Source: Hoeflea_A sp040932035
GTDB lineage: Bacteria; Pseudomonadota; Alphaproteobacteria; Rhizobiales; Rhizobiaceae
Direction: 5' to 3'
DNA: 64,000 nt
Assembly (NCBI RefSeq): GCF_040932035.1
Contig: NZ_JBFRBB010000001.1
Span: forward strand, 310,001 to 374,000
Part shown: in pieces, positions 1 to 8,986 of the stretch
How the letters are laid out: every line of letters begins with the position of its first letter
How positions within the stretch are numbered: the first letter of the stretch is position 1
Program-made: the position numbers and the translations under genes
Notes under the pieces: generated by a model
Seen by the model: only the letters and a program-made list of their open reading frames with translations
What the model was told of the DNA's origin: nothing
The model's database searches: none

Positions 1-591
1 GACGGCGTTTCGCGTTGAGGCACGGTCGAAGAATGACAACCGCCATTCCAGCGGTGCGTATCCCTTACCCTCGACAATCCCCCACATAGGAGCAATCCAG
101 CGCTGCCACCATATCCAGTTGTTCCGGATAAACTCGTCGCTGAAATTCTCCGACAGATCGGCCAGAATTGCGGTGCTGGAACCGCGATGGAAGAAGACGA
201 TCTCATCCATCACCCGTGATCCTCGAAACCAGACCTGATCAAATGCTCCTTCCCACTCGGCAGGACACGCGTCTTCAAGCGGCTTTTCGAAGGTGAGGTC
301 AGATCGCTTTCGGATTGTCGATGCCGGTCCCCATAATTTCGCGCCAGGGTATGCGGTCGACCATTCGCCAAGATACAAGTGATGGATTTTGTTCGGACTG
401 ACCAGATGTTTCGGATGGCCCAGCTGTTCGATAGCGAACTGAAGCTGAGCGGTGAGGCGGACCGGCGACCACACCCATAAGCCGTTGCTCGGCAGGCGCA
501 CGATGACGCTGCGTGTGGGGTAGGCGAAGCCGTAGAAGTTGACGATTTCGCCCTCGGCAATCCAGATGTCCTTTGCAATTTCGGTAAGCAA
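1..591 (-). CDS. DUF4336 domain protein (partial, 3' end outside window)
   Basis: The 197 visible codons read as the N-terminal part of a DUF4336 protein, a family of unknown function with some resemblance to metallo-beta-lactamase-fold hydrolases. Visible blocks are LTEIAKDIWIAEG at the start, FYGFAYPTR (residues 19-27), VWSPVRLT (40-47), LVSPNKIHHLYLGEW (63-77, with a His pair), and later DQVWFRGS followed by EIVFFHRGSSTAILADL. An in-frame TGA lies ten codons upstream of the chosen start, and no ATG lies between, so the likely start is TTG at 591 with GGAG about 12 bases before it; this is weak. The gene follows tctA on the same strand after a 125-base gap and may or may not be co-transcribed. 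Family recognition is firm; the start is uncertain. Confidence 0.75.
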   Translation of the reverse strand, partial: MLTEIAKDIWIAEGEIVNFYGFAYPTRSVIVRLPSNGLWVWSPVRLTAQLQFAIEQLGHPKHLVSPNKIHHLYLGEWSTAYPGAKLWGPASTIRKRSDLTFEKPLEDACPAEWEGAFDQVWFRGSRVMDEIVFFHRGSSTAILADLSENFSDEFIRNNWIWWQRWIAPMWGIVEGKGYAPLEWRLSFFDRASTRNAV

Positions 592-716
592 GGCGTGATT
601 GATCTCCGCTAACTGGTATCAGGCAGCCTCGCCAGCTTGGCTGGGAAGTTCAGTTAAGATAAGGCTAAGTTGGCCTCCACCCACAATAAAATCGAAATCA
701 CACGCACCAATTCATA

Positions 717-2231
717 TCACGCAGTATTCTGTTCCGTCTCAACGGCCGTTTTGCGCCGGTTTCGCAACGCATAGACAACGGCCCCGACGATCAACAGCAC
801 ATTGATGGCAACCAGTGTGGCCGATACCGGGCGCTCGAGGAAAATCCAGTACCCTTCGCGCGAAATCAGCAAAGCGCGGCGCAGATTGTTCTCCAGGATC
901 GGACCGAGGATCAGGCCGATGACGATGGGTGAAAGCGGATAATTGGCAGCGCGGAACAGGATGCCGACCAATCCGAAGCCGAGCATCACCATCAGATCGA
1001 AGACGGATGCCTGAAGCGCGAATGTGCCGATTGAGCACAGGAGCAGGACGATCGGGATGAGGTAGAGTTTGGGGATACGCAGGACGTATACGAAGAGCGG
1101 TGTTATCAGGATGCCGGCAATCAGCAGAAAAATGTTGGACGCCATGTAAACCAGGAAAATACCGCCCACCATGTCCGGCTGCTGCTCGAACAGAATGGGA
1201 CCCGGCACAAATCCCAGTATGATCAGTGCCCCGAGCAGCATGGCCGAAGACGCATCGCCCGGAATGCCCAAGGCGAGTGAAGGCACCAGCGTTCCGCCGA
1301 CAGTGGCATTGTTGGCGCTTTCGGTCGCCACAACGCCGCCTTCCGCGCCCTCGCCATATTTTTCGTCCTCCTTGGACCAGGCTTTGGCAATGGCATAGGA
1401 AGTAAAGGAACTGATCACCCCGCCCGCACCCGGAAGCGCGCCGAAAAAGACGCCGATACCGGATGATCTCAGAAGGTTCTTCCAGTGTTTCAGCGTCAGC
1501 ACGATCGAGTAAAGACCCGGGCGGGCGACCTTGACGTTCGGCATCTTCAACAGATCCCTGCCCATGATCTGGTAGGCCATCTCTGAGATGGCGAACAGCC
1601 CCACCACGACCGCGACAATGTGAAAGCCGTTCAGCATGTGATGGCTGTCGAATGTAAATCGGTAGCCGGTCGAAAATTCATCGGTGCCGATGGTTGCGAG
1701 CAATAGCCCGAAGCATCCCGATATCAGGCCCTTGACCAGCGATCCGCCTGAAATTACCGCGATGGCAAACAGTCCGGTAATCGCAAGGACAGCGTATTCG
1801 GGGGGTGCAAATCCGCTTGCAAAGCGGGCGAGAAGCGGCGAGGCGAAAATCAGAACGACGCCGCCAAACAGCCCGCCGATGGCAGAAGCCGATATGGCGA
1901 TGCCAATGGCGTCGGACGCACGGCCTTTCTGCGCCATCGGATAGCCGTCAAACAGGGTTGCGGCTGCCAGCGGCGTGCCCGGTATGCGCAGCAGGATGGC
2001 CGATATCGAGCCGCCGCAGGAGCCGCCGACAAAAATGGCGATCAGGAACCCCATTGCCGCAACCGGCGGCAGGGCGATGGCGACGGGCAGGAGCAGAATG
2101 ATGCCCATCAGCGGACCAAGACCCGGCAGGGCGCCGACCAGAAGTCCGATCAGTATGCCGACGAAGGTCAGGCCGATAGCGACGGGTGTGAGGAACAGAT
2201 GAAATCCGGAAGCAAGTGATTCAACCAACAT
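717..2231 (-). CDS. tctA: Tripartite tricarboxylate transporter large permease TctA
   Basis: 504 aa, normal length for TctA, the large (about 12-helix) membrane subunit of a tripartite tricarboxylate transporter. The N-terminus has the family signature of a Gly/Pro-rich helix (GLLVGALPGLGPLMG, about residues 29-43). A second copy of that kind of element, GVFFGALPGAGGVISSF, sits near residues 280-296, reflecting the internal repeat of the family. TctA uses the ion gradient to import an organic anion delivered by TctC. It is the last gene of the sulfatase-tctC-tctB-tctA unit and starts 6 bases after the tctB stop. The substrate cannot be read from the sequence; carboxylates are usual for the family. 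Confidence 0.95.
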   Translation of the reverse strand: MLVESLASGFHLFLTPVAIGLTFVGILIGLLVGALPGLGPLMGIILLLPVAIALPPVAAMGFLIAIFVGGSCGGSISAILLRIPGTPLAAATLFDGYPMAQKGRASDAIGIAISASAIGGLFGGVVLIFASPLLARFASGFAPPEYAVLAITGLFAIAVISGGSLVKGLISGCFGLLLATIGTDEFSTGYRFTFDSHHMLNGFHIVAVVVGLFAISEMAYQIMGRDLLKMPNVKVARPGLYSIVLTLKHWKNLLRSSGIGVFFGALPGAGGVISSFTSYAIAKAWSKEDEKYGEGAEGGVVATESANNATVGGTLVPSLALGIPGDASSAMLLGALIILGFVPGPILFEQQPDMVGGIFLVYMASNIFLLIAGILITPLFVYVLRIPKLYLIPIVLLLCSIGTFALQASVFDLMVMLGFGLVGILFRAANYPLSPIVIGLILGPILENNLRRALLISREGYWIFLERPVSATLVAINVLLIVGAVVYALRNRRKTAVETEQNTA

Positions 2232-2237
2232 GTGAGC

Positions 2238-2750
2238 CTACCAGGGAATATTCAGGGCAAAGATCCCGCCGGGCAGGACAACGTTGAGGAACTTTTCGAA
2301 AATGTAGGCAAAGACAAAGGACATCACCAGGGCAACCAGCACGAGCCTGAGGGCCTGACGCGAGCCGCAGCACCACATGATCGCGAAGATCATCGGCGCC
2401 GTTGAAAGGTGATAGCCTAGCGTGTTGAGGGCACCCAGATAGATGGCAAATATCACCAGCAAAAGCGTCGGGCGCTTCAACAGGCTCAACTCCGTGCCGG
2501 TGCCTTCTTCCGTGCGCAGATGTTCTCTGACCGTTCGGCCGGAGCCGAAATTGTCGATCAGCACCTGAATGAAAACCAGCACGCCGATGGCGACGGCAAC
2601 GGCCCTCGGATAGGCGGCCGCATTGTCGTAGGGACCGCCGCTGGCGATCCCTTGCTCCGTCATGGATGTATGTATCTGCTGAAAGACGACCGCGATGACC
2701 AGGACAAAAAAGGCGGTGATGAGCCAGCTGATCTGTTTGGGAGTAATCAT
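2238..2750 (-). CDS. tctB: Tripartite tricarboxylate transporter small permease TctB
   Basis: About 170 aa with four hydrophobic segments (roughly residues 8-25, 45-60, 95-115 and 130-155), as expected for TctB, the small poorly conserved membrane subunit that pairs with TctA. It lies between tctC and tctA with gaps of under 20 bases, which supports the assignment more than sequence conservation does. The start at ATG 2750 is preferred; an in-frame GTG at 2759 would add three residues and neither has a strong ribosome site. Translation is probably coupled to tctC just upstream. Confidence 0.88.
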   Translation of the reverse strand: MITPKQISWLITAFFVLVIAVVFQQIHTSMTEQGIASGGPYDNAAAYPRAVAVAIGVLVFIQVLIDNFGSGRTVREHLRTEEGTGTELSLLKRPTLLLVIFAIYLGALNTLGYHLSTAPMIFAIMWCCGSRQALRLVLVALVMSFVFAYIFEKFLNVVLPGGIFALNIPW

Positions 2751-2765
2751 CGCGGTCACCGCTTT

Positions 2766-3767
2766 CTATTTCAGCTTCTTCAGCTCTTCTTCTTCCCATT
2801 TGAGCGCATTGCCCATGGCGCCGAGCTGATCGGCAACAGGGCCAACCACCGTGTCGTAATCGGTGTGATCCCAGTCGAGCGGCACGAAACCGACCTTCTC
2901 GATCGCCTCGCGAACTTCCGGACGTTTCATCGCTGCGGTCATGGCCGCGCGCAGCTTATCGGTGACATCATCCGGCGTGTCCTTGTGGACAATCCACCAC
3001 GTCCAGCCCATCGGCGCCAGTCCGGACAGGCCAAGATCAATGCTCAAATCCGTAATGCTGGGTGCGCCGTCATAGGACGCTTTCGCTCCCGGCAACTCGG
3101 AAAGGACAAGCATGATATTGATGTTTTCCTTGTCCTGAATGAAGTTGCCGACATTGATGAACGAGAAGTCCAGGACACCGGATTTCAGGTCCTTTACCGC
3201 GTTGCCGTCTTGAGTATACGGCACGTTTTGCGCAACAACGCCGTAGGATTGCAGAACCTTGGCGATCACCATGTGGGGCAGGTTGTTGCGGGACCCGGAC
3301 GAATAGCGCAATTCGCCGGGATGCTCTTTGCCATAGGCCATCATTTCTTCGAAATTGGACCAGCGTGTCTCGTTCGGGCGCCCGCCGATTGCAAAGGCGT
3401 TGGAGACGGCGGCGTGCAGCGGTTTGAAATCGCTGTAGACCCAGTCCGCATTGCCCAGCACGGGCTGCAGCACAAGCGGCGCCACGTATCCGTCGAATAC
3501 CGTGTAGCCGTCAGCCGGGCGCGACATGGCGGTTTTCTGCCCCTTTGTGCCGGCGGCGCCCGGCGTCGAAATGACGGGCATGGATACGCCGAGTTCCTCG
3601 CCCATGGCCTTGGCAATGACCTGGCTCACCGACATGGCGTTGCCCGGACCCCACGGATGGATCAGCTCGATCGTCCGCTCCGGAAACTGTGCAAGGGCCG
3701 CCCCCGATGACACGGTCATGACGGCAATCGCCGCCAAAGCTGATTTTAGTGAATGCATAATCGTCAT
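2766..3767 (-). CDS. tctC: TctC/Bug-family periplasmic substrate-binding protein
   Basis: 333 aa with a clear Sec signal peptide ending near residue 26 (SSGAALA followed by QFPERTIELIHPWGPGN). The first mature strand and the later TPGAAGTKG block are typical of the Bug/TctC family, which binds organic acids and hands them to TctAB. A strong ribosome site (AAGGAGG, five bases before ATG 3767) fixes the start. It lies 17 bases after the sulfatase stop and 15 bases before tctB, so all four genes are very likely one operon. The ligand is unknown; the neighbouring sulfatase suggests a sulfated or desulfated organic acid, which is inference. Confidence 0.93.
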   Translation of the reverse strand: MTIMHSLKSALAAIAVMTVSSGAALAQFPERTIELIHPWGPGNAMSVSQVIAKAMGEELGVSMPVISTPGAAGTKGQKTAMSRPADGYTVFDGYVAPLVLQPVLGNADWVYSDFKPLHAAVSNAFAIGGRPNETRWSNFEEMMAYGKEHPGELRYSSGSRNNLPHMVIAKVLQSYGVVAQNVPYTQDGNAVKDLKSGVLDFSFINVGNFIQDKENINIMLVLSELPGAKASYDGAPSITDLSIDLGLSGLAPMGWTWWIVHKDTPDDVTDKLRAAMTAAMKRPEVREAIEKVGFVPLDWDHTDYDTVVGPVADQLGAMGNALKWEEEELKKLK

Positions 3768-3784
3768 AGTATCCTCCTTGGCTG

Positions 3785-5383
3785 CTAACCGGTCTCCTGC
3801 CGGTTTGCTGCAGTATGGTTGAGTTGGAATTCCTCAAGCCCGAAATGGGCGTAGAGTTCGGGGGGCGCGTCGTGTCGCGCAAAATGGCCGGCAATCATCT
3901 GCGCTAGCCGGTCTGCGGTCTGTGTATCTACAAGCGGATTTTCCTGGCCGGGGTCAGCATCAAGATCGTAGAGCGCTGTGCCGATATCCTCCAGCGTATG
4001 GTTGTCATTGCCAAGCTGCGTGTTGCTGGGGTCGAGGCGGATTTTCATCAAAGGCGCCCCCTTGGTGAAATCAAACGGGGCGGACAGTTCAGCCGTCTGC
4101 AGTTCACTGATTTCGAAATGGGTGGTCATGTGGGCGGGCATCAAGGTGTAAAGGTTCAGGTTTTCGCCCGATAGATCCTCCGGATAGAGGAAGTAACTGT
4201 AGCGCCCGTCATTGACACACACCGGCCCCGCAAACATGCCGAGAACGATCGATTCGTGCACCGGCGCATCCCCGTCCAGAAGCGATACGAGGGATGCGCC
4301 GGTTACGCTCGGTGGAGCCTTGCATCCGTGAAAATCCAGAAAAGTCGGCATGAGATCCGGCGTCTGAGTGAGATTGGCCTGCCGCTTGCCGCATTCGGAT
4401 GCGTGATCCGGGTGCCAGATCATCAGCGGAATATGGGAGATCTCTTCATAGTAGGGCATGCGGTTTTTGCCCCACCACTCGTGTTCCGAGAGCAGAAAGC
4501 CGTGATCGGTCGTCAGCACCAGACAGGTGTCTTCCCAAAGGTTGCAGGCATCAAAATGGTCGAGAAGCCTGCCGAAATACTCATCGCACATGGCGACCAG
4601 CGCCGCATAATTGCCGCGGATCTCGGCGATCTCCTGATCGGACTCGACCGTCTTTTCGTACATCGGCCAGTCGAGGATCTTGCCGTTGTAGCCGCTGCTG
4701 TAGGCATCGCGGAAACGCTCTGGCGCCACAAACGGTTCATGCGGATCGAAGCATTCGAGTTGCATGAACCAATTGTCCGTATCAGCATTCAGATCCAGGA
4801 ACTCGAACGCCGAAGCAAAGCATTTGGCGGTCGGGAAATCCGCCTCGTCTTTTAAATAATCGCGGGTGATTGCAGCGCGGGATCTCTTCCACGCGGTTTT
4901 GTCAGAAGTTTCGCGCGTGATCGCCTTGCTGTTCTCAAGACTGTCCAGAGGATAGTGCCGGGCGTCGAATTTTTCCCTGTAGCGCTCCAATGGCGGTGCC
5001 ACGAGCGCCTTGACCGCGTCGTATTCCTGTCCCCTGATGTAATCCCAGCTGTCGAAAGCCGTCGCGTATCCCCAGCCGCCGTTTTCGAAATAGTGCAGAT
5101 GATCGGAAATCAGGTGCGAATAAACCCCGTTCTTGCTGAGAATGCGGGCGAAGGACTCGTCAAACGGTTCAAGCGGTCCCCAGTGCCGATGCATGAAATT
5201 CAGCCGGCCCGTGTGCATGTCCCGCCGAGCCGGCATGCAGGGCAGGCTGCCCACATAGTGCTTGTCGAATGTTACGGCTTTTTCAGAGAACCGGTCGAAG
5301 TTCGGCGTCGCTATCGCAGTGCCGCCATAGGCGCCGAGCGCCAGGCGATTGAGCGAGTCGAACAAAACGAAGACGGTTCTCAT
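3785..5383 (-). CDS. Sulfatase-family hydrolase (formylglycine-type)
   Basis: 532 aa from the chosen start. It belongs to the alkaline-phosphatase superfamily sulfatases: a metal-ligand Asp near the N-terminus (VLFDSLNR), the activation motif C-M-P-A-R at residues 49-53, where Cys49 would be oxidised to formylglycine, and TTDHGFLLSEH further on for metal and sulfate binding. No signal peptide is seen, so it is probably cytoplasmic. The start is ATG 5383, preceded by GTGGAGG; a longer reading frame to 5443 has no ribosome site. It is the first gene of the operon with the TctCBA importer, with a LysR gene divergent, which suggests import of a sulfate ester followed by cytoplasmic cleavage. A phosphonate monoester hydrolase role is a family alternative. 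Confidence 0.88.
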   Translation of the reverse strand: MRTVFVLFDSLNRLALGAYGGTAIATPNFDRFSEKAVTFDKHYVGSLPCMPARRDMHTGRLNFMHRHWGPLEPFDESFARILSKNGVYSHLISDHLHYFENGGWGYATAFDSWDYIRGQEYDAVKALVAPPLERYREKFDARHYPLDSLENSKAITRETSDKTAWKRSRAAITRDYLKDEADFPTAKCFASAFEFLDLNADTDNWFMQLECFDPHEPFVAPERFRDAYSSGYNGKILDWPMYEKTVESDQEIAEIRGNYAALVAMCDEYFGRLLDHFDACNLWEDTCLVLTTDHGFLLSEHEWWGKNRMPYYEEISHIPLMIWHPDHASECGKRQANLTQTPDLMPTFLDFHGCKAPPSVTGASLVSLLDGDAPVHESIVLGMFAGPVCVNDGRYSYFLYPEDLSGENLNLYTLMPAHMTTHFEISELQTAELSAPFDFTKGAPLMKIRLDPSNTQLGNDNHTLEDIGTALYDLDADPGQENPLVDTQTADRLAQMIAGHFARHDAPPELYAHFGLEEFQLNHTAANRQETG

Positions 5384-5453
5384 ACATGTCCTCCACACGG
5401 GTGATCCGCATCTGATACGTCGGGCTACCTTGATCACTTTCAACTATTCTGTA

Positions 5454-5463
5454 AAATCGATTT
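5454..5463. promoter_or_regulatory. Palindrome in the LysR/sulfatase divergent promoter region
   Basis: The 113-base gap between the sulfatase start (5383) and the LysR start (5497) holds the perfect 10-bp palindrome AAATCGATTT, flanked by CTGT and ACAG in inverted orientation. A LysR autoregulatory and target site is expected in such a gap, and this is the best candidate by position and symmetry. No binding evidence exists. Confidence 0.35.
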
Positions 5464-5496
5464 ATTCACAGTTTCCATTCGTAAAAAGAATATCTG

Positions 5497-6390
5497 ATGG
5501 ACAAAAATCTTGCCGCGTTTCTGGCCGTCGCCCGAACAAGGACATTGACCGATGCATCGGACCAGTTGGGGCTGACCCAGCCTTCAGTGACCAAACGCAT
5601 CGCAAATCTTGAGGAAGAACACGGCGCTGAACTGTTTCATCGGCATCGCCGCGGCATGACCTTGACCGCGATCGGCAAAGTCTTTTTCGACAGAGCCAAA
5701 CGGATAGAATCCGAATACAGGCAATGCCGGGAAGAAATAGCGGCGATTGCATCTGCCGGCCTGTCGGTCTTGCGTGTCGGCGCCGGGCCGCTTTTCCATC
5801 TAAACTATGTGGCCGGACTATTTGCTGAGCTCAAATCGCAATATCCGAATCTGAAACTGGAACTCACCACAGACAACAAATATCCGATCGGCCAATTGCT
5901 GAGCGAGGGCGAACTGGATGTTTATCTGGGCATCATCCCGAAAGAGCATTTGGACAACACGATTTTTGTAAGATACGTCACCAATGTGGAGCACGGCATT
6001 GTCATCCGGACCGATGATCCCAATGCAAAGCGTGACCGGATCGATACATCAGACCTCACAGACTACAATTGGGTGATCTTTGCGGATGATCCCGAAACAG
6101 AGCGGACAATCCGAAAATACTGCGTTCCAAAAGCCGCGATCGCACCGACGATCGACGTGCGCACGACCTCATTCGCCACCGGCCTTCAACTCGTTCGGCA
6201 GGGAAATTTCGTGATGTCTGCACCGCTCCAGCTGGCACGCAGGATCGAAAGCGAGGGCTTGGTCATACGGCCGAACCTTAACGGCTTGCCACAAAGGCGG
6301 GCAGGCATACACATCAGAAAAAGTGCGGTTGGATATGGATCTATCCAGGCGATACTTGAGTATTTTGATGGTATCGCGTTTGAGCAATAG
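5497..6390 (+). CDS. LysR-family transcriptional regulator of the sulfatase/TTT operon
   Basis: 297 aa, standard LysR length. An N-terminal winged helix-turn-helix (residues 1-60: FLAVARTRTLTDASDQLGLTQ, then SVTKRIANLEE) is followed by a periplasmic-binding-fold effector domain. It is divergent from the sulfatase-tctCBA operon across a 113-base gap, the classic arrangement for a LysR activator and its target. An inducer related to the transported compound is expected. The downstream gene is a second LysR gene pointing towards it, with a 40-base gap. Start ATG 5497 gives the usual LysR N-terminus. Confidence 0.93.
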   Translation: MDKNLAAFLAVARTRTLTDASDQLGLTQPSVTKRIANLEEEHGAELFHRHRRGMTLTAIGKVFFDRAKRIESEYRQCREEIAAIASAGLSVLRVGAGPLFHLNYVAGLFAELKSQYPNLKLELTTDNKYPIGQLLSEGELDVYLGIIPKEHLDNTIFVRYVTNVEHGIVIRTDDPNAKRDRIDTSDLTDYNWVIFADDPETERTIRKYCVPKAAIAPTIDVRTTSFATGLQLVRQGNFVMSAPLQLARRIESEGLVIRPNLNGLPQRRAGIHIRKSAVGYGSIQAILEYFDGIAFEQ

Positions 6391-6430
6391 GTTCCCGGAT
6401 TTTGGTGACAGCGCCCAATGCGCTTCAAGC

Positions 6431-7327
6431 CTATTTCTCCCAATAGGGGCGCGGCCCGAATAGCTCGGACATATAGTCGACGAAAACCCGCACCTTGGTC
6501 GGCAGGAAGCGCCTGCTGGCATAAACCGCATAAACCGCGACATTGCGCGAGCCGCGATAGGACGGCAGCACCTGCACCAGTTTTCCCTCTTTCAGTTCCT
6601 TGGAAATATCCCAGGTCGAGCGCAGCGCAATGCCGAAGCCGGTAATCACGCATTCGCGGATGACCTCACTGGAATTGGTGTGCAGCGGCCCGGTCGGCCG
6701 GTAGATCAGCGTGCCGTCCGGCCCTTCCAGTTTCCACGGTTCGTTGTTGTGCGGCGGCAGGCAGATATGGTCGTCCAGATCCTCTATCGTTTCCGGCATG
6801 CCGCGTGCCTCGACATAGGCGGGCGTCGCGCAAAGAATTCGCCGCACCGGAGCAAGCCTGCGGGCAACGAGACTTGAATCGGAAAGCTCGGCGATGCGGA
6901 TTGCCACGTCAAAGCCTTCTGCAACGATGTCGACAAAACTGTCGGTCAGCGCCAGGTTGACGGAGAGATCAGGATTGGCGCCCATGAAGGCCTTCAGATG
7001 CGGCGCGATATGCATGCGCCCAAACGAGGTCGGCGCCGACACTTTCAAAACACCGCGTGCCTGTTGCGAACGCCTGGAAACAAAAGCCTCGGCCTCTTCG
7101 ATGCCGGCAAGCACCGCGACAATACGCTCATAGTAACCTTGGCCGGCCTCTGTTAGCGAGATCTGCCGTGTCGTGCGCTGAATGAGCCGCGTTCCGATCC
7201 TGTCCTCGAGCCGCCGCAGCCGCTTTGAGACCACCGCCGGGGAAAGTCCCAGTTCCCGGCCGGCCGCCGACAGGCTTCCCGAAGCGACCACCTGGGCAAA
7301 AACCTCGAGATCGTCGAATTTGTTCAC
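6431..7327 (-). CDS. LysR-family transcriptional regulator (divergent from glcD)
   Basis: 298 aa from GTG 7327, giving the usual N-terminus KFDDLEVFAQVVASGSLSAAG, with the helix-turn-helix continuing LGLSPAVVSKRLRRLEDRIG. The effector domain has the type common in single-helix-turn-helix aromatic/quinone-responsive LysR proteins (VLKVSAPTSFGRMHIAP). A longer reading starting at GTG 7390 adds 21 residues of no family character and lacks a ribosome site. It is divergent from glcDEF with about 150 bases between, so it may control glycolate oxidation, but generic metabolic regulators of this subgroup are common. Confidence 0.88.
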   Translation of the reverse strand: MNKFDDLEVFAQVVASGSLSAAGRELGLSPAVVSKRLRRLEDRIGTRLIQRTTRQISLTEAGQGYYERIVAVLAGIEEAEAFVSRRSQQARGVLKVSAPTSFGRMHIAPHLKAFMGANPDLSVNLALTDSFVDIVAEGFDVAIRIAELSDSSLVARRLAPVRRILCATPAYVEARGMPETIEDLDDHICLPPHNNEPWKLEGPDGTLIYRPTGPLHTNSSEVIRECVITGFGIALRSTWDISKELKEGKLVQVLPSYRGSRNVAVYAVYASRRFLPTKVRVFVDYMSELFGPRPYWEK

Positions 7328-7427
7328 TGGCGGGTGGTCTCCACAGTCGGCTTTGATAGGTTCAGGCGTAGCCTGTTTACTGTAAGACACCTGTCATGTA
7401 ACGGAAATTATCGATACGGGCCTTGAC

Positions 7428-7446
7428 TGGTAAAAAAAATTGACCA
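7428..7446. promoter_or_regulatory. TGGT-N11-ACCA motif upstream of glcD
   Basis: Nineteen bases with arms TGGT and ACCA separated by 11 A-rich bases, ending 31 bases before the glcD start. The same arm sequence and spacing occur twice in the promoter of the TRAP-dld operon at 37582-37625. It could be an operator for the FadR-type GntR regulator encoded at 36552-37331, or coincidence: a four-plus-four match is expected about once per 65 kb. Confidence 0.3.
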
Positions 7447-7477
7447 TTACTGTGCGCGTGAAGAGTGGGAGAAGCCG

Positions 7478-8974
7478 ATGACGTCTCCGAAAATGCCGGA
7501 ACCGCATGCCGATGTGCTCAAACACCGCGCGCAGATCGTTGGTGATTTAAGGGATATCGTGCCGGGTGAGGGCGTGGTGGACGCCACCAACGAGATGCGG
7601 GCATTCGAGACCGACGGCTTGACGGCCTATCGGCAGCTGCCGCTTGTCGTCGTGTTGCCGCAGACCGTGCAAGAGGTCTCGCGGATTCTCAAATACTGCC
7701 ATAAAAACAATATCCGCGTGGTGCCGCGCGGCTCCGGCACATCGCTTTCGGGCGGGGCGCTGCCGTTAGAGGATGCCGTACTTCTTGTCATGTCCCGATT
7801 TAACAAGGTGCTCGATATCGATTATCCGAACCGTGTTGCGGTGGTCCAGCCGGGTGTAACCAATCTTGGTGTCACCGACGCCGTAGCAAGCCAGGGCTTT
7901 TACTACGCGCCCGACCCGTCCTCACAGATTGCCTGTTCGATCGGCGGCAATGTCGCTGAGAATGCCGGCGGCGTTCATTGCCTTAAATACGGTCTGACGA
8001 CCAACAATGTGCTTGGCCTGCAGATGGTGCTGATCACCGGCGAGGTGATCCGGCTCGGTGGCCGTCATCTCGACAGCTCAGACTATGATTTTCTCGGCCT
8101 GATGACCGGGTCCGAGGGCCTGTTGGGGGTAGTCACCGAAGTCACGGTCCGCATCCTGCAAAAGCCGGAAACGGCGCGGGCAATGCTCGTTGGATTTCCC
8201 TCCAATGAGGAAGCCGGTCAATGCGTTGCTGACATCATCGGCGCCGGCATTATTCCGGGCGGCATCGAGATGATGGACCGGCTTTCAATCAAGGCGGCGG
8301 AGGATTTCGTGCACGCCGGTTACCCGCTCGATGTCGAGGCGCTGCTGATCGTCGAACTGGATGGGCCGGAGGCCGAAGTGGATTTTCTGATCAGCCGGGT
8401 TGAGGAAATCGCCGGCAAAAACGGCGCCACCATGTCGCGCGTTTCAACGAGCGAGGAAGAGCGGCAGACATTCTGGGCGGGCCGCAAGGCAGCCTTTCCG
8501 GCCGTCGGCCGCATTTCGCCTGACTATTACTGCATGGACGGAACGATCCCGAGGAAGAAGCTTCCCGAGGTGCTTGCCGGGATGCGGGACCTGTCGGAAA
8601 AACACGGCCTTGCCGTCGCCAATGTCTTCCATGCCGGGGACGGCAATCTCCATCCGCTCATCCTTTATAATGCCAACAATCCGGGTGAACTGGAAAAGGC
8701 GGAGGATTTCGGCAACGACATTTTGCGGCTATGCGTCGAGGTCGGCGGCGTGTTGACCGGCGAACACGGCGTTGGCGTCGAAAAACGCGATCTGATGCCG
8801 GCCATGTTCAATCAAAATGACCTCGATCAGCAGATCCGCATCAAATGCGCCTTTGATGAGCAGCACCTGCTCAATCCCGGCAAGGTGTTTCCCGAACTTC
8901 GCCGCTGCGCCGAAATGGGGCGCATGCACATCTCTCGCGGGAAGATTCCCTTTCCCGACATTCCGCGGTTCTGA
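7478..8974 (+). CDS. glcD: Glycolate oxidase FAD subunit GlcD
   Basis: 498 aa, normal for GlcD. It has an FAD-binding (PCMH-type) domain with RGSGTSLSGGALP (near residues 87-99) and CSIGGNVAENAGG (near 150-162), and a C-terminal FAD-linked oxidase domain with GDGNLHPLI and ending in GEHGVGVEKR followed by NPGKVFP. With GlcE and GlcF it oxidises glycolate (and often D-lactate) to the 2-oxo acid, passing electrons to the quinone pool at the inner membrane. GGGAGA before ATG 7478 supports the start. It is the first gene of glcD-glcE-membrane protein-glcF. Confidence 0.95.
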   Translation: MTSPKMPEPHADVLKHRAQIVGDLRDIVPGEGVVDATNEMRAFETDGLTAYRQLPLVVVLPQTVQEVSRILKYCHKNNIRVVPRGSGTSLSGGALPLEDAVLLVMSRFNKVLDIDYPNRVAVVQPGVTNLGVTDAVASQGFYYAPDPSSQIACSIGGNVAENAGGVHCLKYGLTTNNVLGLQMVLITGEVIRLGGRHLDSSDYDFLGLMTGSEGLLGVVTEVTVRILQKPETARAMLVGFPSNEEAGQCVADIIGAGIIPGGIEMMDRLSIKAAEDFVHAGYPLDVEALLIVELDGPEAEVDFLISRVEEIAGKNGATMSRVSTSEEERQTFWAGRKAAFPAVGRISPDYYCMDGTIPRKKLPEVLAGMRDLSEKHGLAVANVFHAGDGNLHPLILYNANNPGELEKAEDFGNDILRLCVEVGGVLTGEHGVGVEKRDLMPAMFNQNDLDQQIRIKCAFDEQHLLNPGKVFPELRRCAEMGRMHISRGKIPFPDIPRF

Positions 8975-8986
8975 TTGGCGAAACCC

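Noticed and set aside
210..578. Open frame of 122 codons on the minus strand
   Set aside because: It lies in a different frame of the DUF4336 gene, whose own frame reads a recognisable protein; the alternative peptide has random composition.
2520..3710. Open frame of 396 codons on the plus strand
   Set aside because: Antisense to tctB and tctC; rich in His, Arg and Gly as typical for the mirror frame of GC-rich coding DNA.
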